A DNA stretch of 64,000 nucleotides from Pandoraea cepalis. GTDB lineage: Bacteria; Pseudomonadota; Gammaproteobacteria; Burkholderiales; Burkholderiaceae. The notes under the pieces were generated by a model. It was not told where the DNA came from. It worked only from the letters and a program-made list of their open reading frames with translations, and searched no databases. Shown piece by piece: positions 58,483 through 64,000 of the stretch. The translations under genes were made by a program, and so were the position numbers. Position 1 is the first letter of the stretch. Every line of letters begins with the position of its first letter. Location: positions 1 to 64,000 of the forward strand of contig NZ_CABPSL010000014.1 of the NCBI RefSeq assembly GCF_902459665.1. Direction: 5' to 3'.

Positions 58483-59916
58483 ATGACTTCAGAAGTGAAC
58501 CACACGCCCCAGGGGATCTCGGCGACGCTGGCCTCGTTCGCTCTGGGCCTTTCGCTCGACGCCGTGCCGACAGTTGTGCGCGAACGCGCCAAGCACTTGC
58601 TGCTCGATGCGATCGGCCTGGCCTATGCGTCGCAGCCGGCCGACTTCACCCGGGTCGCGCTCGAAGGTCTTTCGGCCCTGAGCGCCGGAGACAAACCGGG
58701 CGCGACGGTGATCGGCCGTGGCCATCGCCTCAACACACGCGACGCGATGGTCATGAACGGCGTGCTCGTGCACGGCCTCGACTTCGACGACACGCATTCG
58801 CGCGGCGTGATCCATGCCACCGCGAGCGTGTTGCCGTGCGTGTTCGGCGTGTCGGAACTGCGCGGTGTCGATGGCGCCCAGACGCTGGCGGCTTACATCG
58901 CCGGCATGGAAGCGGCCACGCGCATCGGCTCGGTGGCGAAGGGCGGCTTCCACCAGGTGGGGTTCCATCCGACCGGTGTCGTGGGGATCTTCGGTTGCAC
59001 GCTGGCGGCCGCACGCCTGTTGGGCCTGACCGCACAGCAGACTGCGATGGCGCAGGGCATTGCGCTGTCGATGGCCAGCGGCAGCCTCGAATTCCTGCAA
59101 GACGGCGCCTGGACCAAACGCTTGCATCCGGGCTGGGCCGCCCAGTCGGCGTTCACCGCGGCGACCATGGCGGCGCATGGCTACATCGGGGCATCCGCAC
59201 CGTATGAAGGGCGTTTCGGCCTGTTTTCGAGCTACCTCGGCGAACAGCGCGGCAATGCCGATCTGGCGCTCGCGACGGAAGGCCTGGGCGAGCAATGGCA
59301 GATCGAGGAAGTGGCGATCAAGCCGGTGCCGGCCTGTCATTTCACGCATGCGTTCGCCGATGCCGGCACGGCGTTGCACAAGGTCTGGCAGCAACGAGGC
59401 GCGAAGATCAGTGAACTGGGCGATCAGGTCGAGCGCATTCGCGTGAAGGTTCCCGAGGCGGTCGTCAAAACAGTGTGCGAGCCGGTGGCCAACAAGCGCC
59501 GTCCGGCGAACAGCTACGACGCGCAGTTCAGCGTACCTTATGTGGTATCGAGTGCCTTGATCAAAGGCCACTTCACGCTCGACGAGCTCGAACCGGCGGC
59601 GCTGCGCAATGACGCGGTACTCGCGCTGGCGGCGAAGGTCGAGTACGAGATCGACCCGGCCAGCACTTTCCCGCGCCACTATACGGGGGAAGTCGTGTTG
59701 GAACTGCGCGACGGCAGCACGCTCGCGCATCGCGAGGCGATCAATCGCGGCAGCGCGGATCGTCCGCTCAGCAATGCGGAAATCGTAGAGAAGTACGTCG
59801 CCAATGCAGCGCGTGTACTGCCGCAGGCACGCGTTGACAAGGTACGCGAGACCGTGCTCGCTCTAGACCGCCTGCCGGCGGGCGCCCTGCAAGCCGTGCT
59901 CGGCGAGGCGGTCTAG
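58483..59916 (+). CDS. MmgE/PrpD-family protein
   Basis: The 477-residue protein belongs to the MmgE/PrpD fold (HGLDFDDTHSRGVIHATASV, FHPTGVVGIFGC, and a C-terminal lid with the NSYDAQFSVPYVV segment). It is clearly different from PrpD at 10450: it lacks the PDKRSIAN and IGHKRR tail and is in a different setting. Family members dehydrate methylcitrate, decarboxylate cis-aconitate to itaconate, or epimerise iminodisuccinate. In this cluster an isomerase, decarboxylase or dehydratase acting on the free acid before CoA activation is plausible. AGGAG before the ATG is clear. Confidence 0.9.
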   Translation: MTSEVNHTPQGISATLASFALGLSLDAVPTVVRERAKHLLLDAIGLAYASQPADFTRVALEGLSALSAGDKPGATVIGRGHRLNTRDAMVMNGVLVHGLDFDDTHSRGVIHATASVLPCVFGVSELRGVDGAQTLAAYIAGMEAATRIGSVAKGGFHQVGFHPTGVVGIFGCTLAAARLLGLTAQQTAMAQGIALSMASGSLEFLQDGAWTKRLHPGWAAQSAFTAATMAAHGYIGASAPYEGRFGLFSSYLGEQRGNADLALATEGLGEQWQIEEVAIKPVPACHFTHAFADAGTALHKVWQQRGAKISELGDQVERIRVKVPEAVVKTVCEPVANKRRPANSYDAQFSVPYVVSSALIKGHFTLDELEPAALRNDAVLALAAKVEYEIDPASTFPRHYTGEVVLELRDGSTLAHREAINRGSADRPLSNAEIVEKYVANAARVLPQARVDKVRETVLALDRLPAGALQAVLGEAV

Positions 59917-59945
59917 GCCGCGAGTGAATGTCTGGAGATAGTGAG

Positions 59946-61118
59946 ATGACGCAAGTGGAAAACAACACCGCAGGGCAAGGCGAGGACGATACCCTGATCC
60001 TCGACATGTTGGATCGCTTCCTCAAGGTAGAGGTCAAGCCCTACGTGCATGCCCTGGAGAAAGCCGACGAGTATCCGGCCGAGATCGTCGAGCAGATGAA
60101 GGAGATGGGGCTGTTCGGTTGCCTGATCGCGCCCGAGTATGGCGGGTTGGGGCTCTCGACCCGCACCTATGCGCGCATGATCGAGCGCATGTCGGCGGTG
60201 TGGATGTCGCTCAGCGGCATCGTCAATTCGCATCTGATCATGGCGATGACGGTGCAGCGCAACGGCACACCGGACCAGAAGGCCGCGTTCCTGCCGCGCT
60301 TCGCGACCGGCGAGTTGCGCGGCGGTATCGGCCTGACCGAGCCGGATTGTGGCACCGATCTGCAGGCGATCCGCACGACCGCCACGCGCGACGGCGATCA
60401 TTACGTGGTCAATGGCGCGAAGACCTGGATTACCAACAGTTTGTACGGCAATTGCCTGGTGCTGCTGGTCAAGACCGATACGACGGCACAGCCGCGACAT
60501 CGCGGCATGAGCCTGCTCATTGCGGAGAAGGGACCCGGCTTCGAAGTGAGCCGCAAGCTGGAAAAGCTCGGTTACAAGGGCATCGATACTTGCGAACTCA
60601 ATTTCGACAACTACCGCGTGCCGGTCGATCGCCTGATCGGCGGCGAGGAAGGGCGTGGCCTGAAGCAGATCCTGAGCGGGCTGGAACTGGGGCGCATCAA
60701 CGTCGCGGCGCGCGGTCTCGGCATCGCGGTGGCGGCGCTCGACGCGTCGGTCGCGTACAGTCAGCAACGCAAGACCTTCGGCAAGCCGATCTGCGAGCAT
60801 CAGGCGATCCAGCTCAAGCTCGGCGAGATGGCGACACGCGTGCATGCCTCGCGGTTGCTCGTCGATGCGGCGGCGCAGGCGTATGACCGCGGCGAACGGT
60901 GCGACATGGAAGCGGGCATGGCGAAGTACTTCGCCACCGAGGCCGGCGTCGAGAACAGCACCGAGGCGATGCGCATCCACGGCGCCTATGGCTATTCGAA
61001 GGAATTCGACATCGAGCGTCTGTATCGCGATGCGCCGCTGCTCGTGATCGGCGAGGGGACCAACGAGCTGCAACGCATCATCATCGCGAAGCAACTGATC
61101 GAGAGGAATCCGGTATGA
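59946..61118 (+). CDS. Acyl-CoA dehydrogenase (short/branched-chain type)
   Basis: The 390-residue protein has the full acyl-CoA dehydrogenase pattern: GLTEPDCGTDLQAI (FAD/substrate loop), KTWITNSLYGN, QQRKTFGKPICEHQAIQ, and the catalytic Glu370 in IGEGTNELQ. The catalytic Glu position is that of the butyryl/glutaryl-CoA group rather than isovaleryl-CoA dehydrogenase. It should make the enoyl-CoA that the MaoC protein hydrates. The start is at 59946. Its stop overlaps the CoA-transferase start by ATGA, so the two are translationally coupled. Confidence 0.93.
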   Translation: MTQVENNTAGQGEDDTLILDMLDRFLKVEVKPYVHALEKADEYPAEIVEQMKEMGLFGCLIAPEYGGLGLSTRTYARMIERMSAVWMSLSGIVNSHLIMAMTVQRNGTPDQKAAFLPRFATGELRGGIGLTEPDCGTDLQAIRTTATRDGDHYVVNGAKTWITNSLYGNCLVLLVKTDTTAQPRHRGMSLLIAEKGPGFEVSRKLEKLGYKGIDTCELNFDNYRVPVDRLIGGEEGRGLKQILSGLELGRINVAARGLGIAVAALDASVAYSQQRKTFGKPICEHQAIQLKLGEMATRVHASRLLVDAAAQAYDRGERCDMEAGMAKYFATEAGVENSTEAMRIHGAYGYSKEFDIERLYRDAPLLVIGEGTNELQRIIIAKQLIERNPV

Positions 61119-62305
61119 GCCTGCCACTGTCCGGACTGCGGGTGATCGCAGTCGAGCAATACGGTGCCGGTCCGTTCGCCACGCAGCATCTGGCCGATCT
61201 CGGCGCCGACATCATCAAGATCGAGAACGCGAAGGACGGCGGCGACGTCGGCCGCGCGGTCGGCCCGCACTTCTTCGGCGAGGGCGACAGCCACTTCTAC
61301 GAAGCGTTCAATCGCAACAAGCGCAGCATGGCGCTCGACCTCAAGAGCGCGGAAGGCCGGGAGATCCTGCTCAAGCTGGTCGAGTCCGCGGACGCCGTGT
61401 TCGACAATCTGCGCGGCGACCTCCCCGTCAAGCTCGGCCTCGACTATGCGTCGCTGGCGCGCGCGAACCCCGCGCTGGTATGCGTGCACTTGTCGGCTTA
61501 CGGCCGCACCGGTTCGCGCAAGGCGTGGCCCGGCTACGACTACCTGATGCAGGCCGAAGCCGGCTATCTGTCGCTCACCGGCGAGCCGGACGGTCCGCCC
61601 GCGCGCTTCGGCCTGTCGATCATCGACTTGATGACCGGCACGACCGCCTCGATGGCGTTGCTCGCCGGGGTGCTCGAAGCACGCAAGACGGGCACGGGGC
61701 GCGACCTCGATGTCAGTCTGTTCGACGTGGCGCTGCATAACCTGGCCTATGTGGCGACGTGGTACCTGAACGGCGGACACATGACGCGGCGCGAACCGCG
61801 TTCGAGCCATCCGTCGCTCACGCCCAGCGAGTTGTACCGTACGCGCGACGGTTGGATTTTCCTGATGTGCAACAAGGAGAAGTTCTGGGGCGTGCTGGCG
61901 CAGGAGATCGGCAAGCCGGAATGGATCACCGACCCCGAGCTTTGCAACTATGCGGCGCGCCTGAAGCATCGCAACCGCGTGCGCCGCGAACTCGACGACG
62001 TGTTGATGACCGAGGACACGGCGACGTGGATGCAGCGCTTCGCGGGCAAGGTGCCGGCGGCGCCGGTGCACGATGTTGCGCAGGCGCTCGACAATCCGTT
62101 CGTGGCCGAGCAGGCGCGCGTGATGGACTTCGAGCACCCGGAACATGGCCCGATCAAGGGCGTGGCGTCGCCGGTGCGCATCGACACGCCGCTGCCGACA
62201 CGCGCGGCGCCGCGAATGGGCGAGCATACGGACGAGGTACTGCGCGAAGCCGGGTTCGGCGACGACGCGATTGCTTGGCTGCGCGAACAAGCTGTGGTGC
62301 AATGA
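61115..62305 (+). CDS. CaiB/BaiF-family (class III) CoA-transferase
   Basis: The 396-residue protein has the N-terminal LRVIAVEQYGAGPFATQHLADLGADIIKIE motif, FNRNKRSMALDL and the catalytic Asp near residue 142 in PGYDYLMQAEAG. It moves CoA onto a carboxylate, probably from succinyl- or acetyl-CoA. It differs clearly from the paralogue at 50342 (sequence around the active Asp and C terminus), so they probably serve different acids. It is coupled to the dehydrogenase and followed by the GntR gene. Confidence 0.93.
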   Translation: MSLPLSGLRVIAVEQYGAGPFATQHLADLGADIIKIENAKDGGDVGRAVGPHFFGEGDSHFYEAFNRNKRSMALDLKSAEGREILLKLVESADAVFDNLRGDLPVKLGLDYASLARANPALVCVHLSAYGRTGSRKAWPGYDYLMQAEAGYLSLTGEPDGPPARFGLSIIDLMTGTTASMALLAGVLEARKTGTGRDLDVSLFDVALHNLAYVATWYLNGGHMTRREPRSSHPSLTPSELYRTRDGWIFLMCNKEKFWGVLAQEIGKPEWITDPELCNYAARLKHRNRVRRELDDVLMTEDTATWMQRFAGKVPAAPVHDVAQALDNPFVAEQARVMDFEHPEHGPIKGVASPVRIDTPLPTRAAPRMGEHTDEVLREAGFGDDAIAWLREQAVVQ

Positions 62306-62341
62306 CACCATTACTCCTCACCGGCAACGCCGACCACGCGC

Positions 62342-63091
62342 ATGACCCCATTGCTTAACCAGCAGCCACGCTATCTTCAGCTCGCGCAGACGCTGATCCA
62401 CGAGATCCGCGATGGTCGATACGCGGTCGGTGACTTCCTGCCGACCGAATTCGATCTGTGCGAGCAGTTCGGTGCCAGCCGCTTCACGGTGCGCGAGGCG
62501 GTCAAGCGCCTGGTGCAGATGGGGCTGGTGGATCGCCAGCCCGGTGTCGGCACGCGCGTGTTGGCGCGCGAGGCGGTCAGCGGCTACCAGCAGGTGATGC
62601 GCCAACTGGGCGACTTGCAGCAATACACGGCCGACACCGAGCTGGAGATCCTCGCGCGCGATCTGGTCGAAGTCGACGAGACACTGGCGCCGGTGCTGCG
62701 CGCCGGTAATGGTGAATCGTGGCTGCATTTATCGGCGCTGCGGCGCAGTGGCGGCGAGCCGGACCCCATTTGTGTCAGCGACATCTATATCCATCCGGCG
62801 TTTCGTGCGCTGGAGGGGATCGCGGACAGTTCGCACGTGCCGATCTACACGCTGATCGAAGAGCAGTTCGGCGAAAAGATCGCGGCGGTGCAGCAGGAGA
62901 TTCGGGCCACGCTTATCACGCCGGCGCAGGCGCGCTGGCTCAACGTGAAGCCGAAGTCGGCGGCCTTGTGGATTTGCCGGCGGTATCTGAATCGCCGCGA
63001 GGAAATCGTCGAGGCGGCGATCAGCATTCACCCGGCCGACCGCTTCAGTTATTCGGAAACATTTCAACGCGACTGGCGCGCCGCCTCCTGA
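62342..63091 (+). CDS. GntR-family regulator (HutC/UTRA subfamily)
   Basis: The 249-residue protein has a GntR winged helix (residues about 8-75, with EFDLCEQFGASRFTVREAVKRLVQMGLVDRQPGVGTRV) and a C-terminal UTRA ligand domain (about 95-240). HutC-type members are repressors released by a pathway intermediate. It lies inside the catabolic cluster between the CoA-transferase and lyase genes. The palindrome at 54426-54445 is its best candidate operator. Confidence 0.92.
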   Translation: MTPLLNQQPRYLQLAQTLIHEIRDGRYAVGDFLPTEFDLCEQFGASRFTVREAVKRLVQMGLVDRQPGVGTRVLAREAVSGYQQVMRQLGDLQQYTADTELEILARDLVEVDETLAPVLRAGNGESWLHLSALRRSGGEPDPICVSDIYIHPAFRALEGIADSSHVPIYTLIEEQFGEKIAAVQQEIRATLITPAQARWLNVKPKSAALWICRRYLNRREEIVEAAISIHPADRFSYSETFQRDWRAAS

Positions 63092-63137
63092 CACCCCGTC
63101 AATGCGTCGGGAAGGGCGCCCGCGCAAAGGGGCACCC

Positions 63138-63947
63138 ATGAACGCTGTATCCACGTATCTGTTCGTTCCCGGCGACCGTCCGGATCGCTTCGACAAGGCG
63201 CTCGCCACCGACGCGGCGCGCGTGATCCTCGATCTCGAGGACGCCGTTTCTCCCGACCACAAACAGACGGCGCGCGACGCGCTGTTTCAATGGCTGGCGC
63301 AACACGGTGAAGACGCGCGCGTATTGGTGCGCATCAATGGCGTGCATACGCCCTGGCACGCCGACGATCTGCGATTGGCCGAAATGCCGGGCGTCGCGGG
63401 GATCATGTTGCCAAAGACGGAGCGGGCCGACGAGATGCAGTCGTTGCGCGCCCGCTTGCGCGAGGCGCAGACGCTTTACGCGCTGATCGAGACGGTCGAC
63501 GCGGTGGTACGTTTGCGCGAAATTGCGGGGGCGCCGGGGGTGACGCGACTGGCATTCGGTACGGTCGACTTCTGTGCGGACGCCGGCATCGGCGACGACG
63601 GTGCCGCGCTCGATGCGATTCGCACGCAGTTCGTGATCGAGTCACGCTATGCGCGGTTGCCGGCGCCCATCGATGGGGTGAGCGTCGCCATCGGCGACGA
63701 CGACGCGTTGCGTGCCGATGTGCGCCATTCACGCGCGTTTGGATTCGGGGCAAAGCTTTGTATCCACCCAAAGCAAGTCGGGATCGTGCGCGCCGGTTTC
63801 CTGCCGACGCAACAGGAAGCCGAGTGGGCGACGCGGGTGCTCGATGCGGTCGCCGCAGGAGGCGCAGGCGCGATCGCCGTGGACGGCAAGCTCGTTGACC
63901 GGCCGGTAGTGGAACGTGCCAAGGCGATCGTGGCGCAACTGGTTTAG
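63138..63947 (+). CDS. CitE/HpcH-family lyase (citramalyl- or malyl-CoA lyase-like)
   Basis: The 269-residue protein is a CitE-like barrel with YLFVPGDRPDRFDKAL at the N terminus, the Mg-binding ILDLEDAVSPDHK and LIETVDAV segments, FGTVDFCADAG, and a CIHPKQ motif near the C terminus. CitE-like proteins of this length cleave citramalyl-CoA to acetyl-CoA and pyruvate or methylmalyl-CoA to propionyl-CoA and glyoxylate. It is the natural last enzyme after the MaoC hydratase. The start is the ATG at 63138. Confidence 0.92.
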   Translation: MNAVSTYLFVPGDRPDRFDKALATDAARVILDLEDAVSPDHKQTARDALFQWLAQHGEDARVLVRINGVHTPWHADDLRLAEMPGVAGIMLPKTERADEMQSLRARLREAQTLYALIETVDAVVRLREIAGAPGVTRLAFGTVDFCADAGIGDDGAALDAIRTQFVIESRYARLPAPIDGVSVAIGDDDALRADVRHSRAFGFGAKLCIHPKQVGIVRAGFLPTQQEAEWATRVLDAVAAGGAGAIAVDGKLVDRPVVERAKAIVAQLV

Positions 63948-63976
63948 GGGCCGCGCCAAAGGCGCCCGTTGGCCCC
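63947..63976 (+). terminator. Possible end-of-cluster hairpin
   Basis: GGGGCC (63947-63952) and GGCCCC (63971-63976) enclose an inner GCGCC-AAA-GGCGC stem, starting at the last base of the lyase stop codon. A weak T content follows, so intrinsic termination is not certain. Confidence 0.4.
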
Positions 63977-64000
63977 AGGTTCAATGGCTCTCCGAAAACA

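Noticed and set aside
1-64000. Mobile elements, prophage, CRISPR arrays, tRNA or rRNA genes
   Set aside because: I looked for transposase or integrase frames, direct-repeat arrays and tRNA-like cloverleaf sequences and saw none. Composition is even over the window.

Overview
The window is about 64 kb of dense, GC-rich chromosome from a betaproteobacterium, most likely Burkholderiaceae and plausibly Pandoraea or a close relative. This placement is inferred from codon use, the prpR-prpB-prpC-acnD-prpF layout, a CioAB-type oxidase with a DUF2474 subunit, and many LysR regulators with short catabolic operons. I see no rRNA, tRNA, CRISPR array, insertion sequence or prophage. Gene starts were chosen from Shine-Dalgarno spacing and ATGA/GTGA overlaps.

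Layout. 1-1750: the end of a Gly-rich protein, an orphan MetQ/NlpA-type binding protein and a 53-aa membrane protein. 1779-11898: propionate catabolism by the 2-methylcitrate cycle (prpR divergent from prpB-prpC-acnD-prpF-prpD), with a textbook sigma-54 promoter and an upstream palindrome. 12021-18282: glycerate kinase, a lipoprotein, and glpR-glpD-glpK with GlpR-type operators. 18976-21307: an FAH-family hydrolase and a VOC protein divergent from a LysR gene. 21304-25904: a complete ABC-2 drug-type exporter with its own outer-membrane channel. 26087-30877: folE, a PEBP-like protein, a cyanide-insensitive type bd oxidase and a DUF1345 membrane protein. 31157-32737: a nitrate/nitrite transporter behind a sigma-54 promoter and an RNA leader that looks like a NasT/NasR (ANTAR) antitermination target. 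32911-37845: a PEP-mutase-family lyase, cytochrome b561, and an overlapping glycosyltransferase / TPR lipoprotein / mnmH operon. 37876-40465: arsRBCH. 40553-48785: a LysR gene divergent from an ABC importer, a three-subunit flavin/iron-sulfur dehydrogenase and RidA. 48932-54319: MFS, CoA-transferase and acyl-CoA dehydrogenase divergent from a LysR gene. 54506-63947: a long one-direction cluster of MaoC hydratase, a small AtzG-like protein, amidase, MFS, MmgE/PrpD, acyl-CoA dehydrogenase, CoA-transferase, GntR regulator and CitE-like lyase.

The two most interesting items are these. (1) The nitrate-transporter leader: two hairpins with six-base loops, A at loop position 1 and G at position 4, the second mutually exclusive with a strong terminator 24 bases before the start codon, and a sigma-54 promoter just upstream. 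(2) The 54.5-64 kb cluster. It holds, in one transcription direction, the activities needed to import an acid (or hydrolyse its amide), activate it to a CoA thioester, desaturate it, hydrate it and cleave it. This is the logic of C5-dicarboxylate (mesaconate, itaconate or methylsuccinate type) breakdown. A GntR-style palindrome overlaps its apparent promoter. If the final lyase releases propionyl-CoA, the prp operon at the other end of the window would consume it; that link is inference only.
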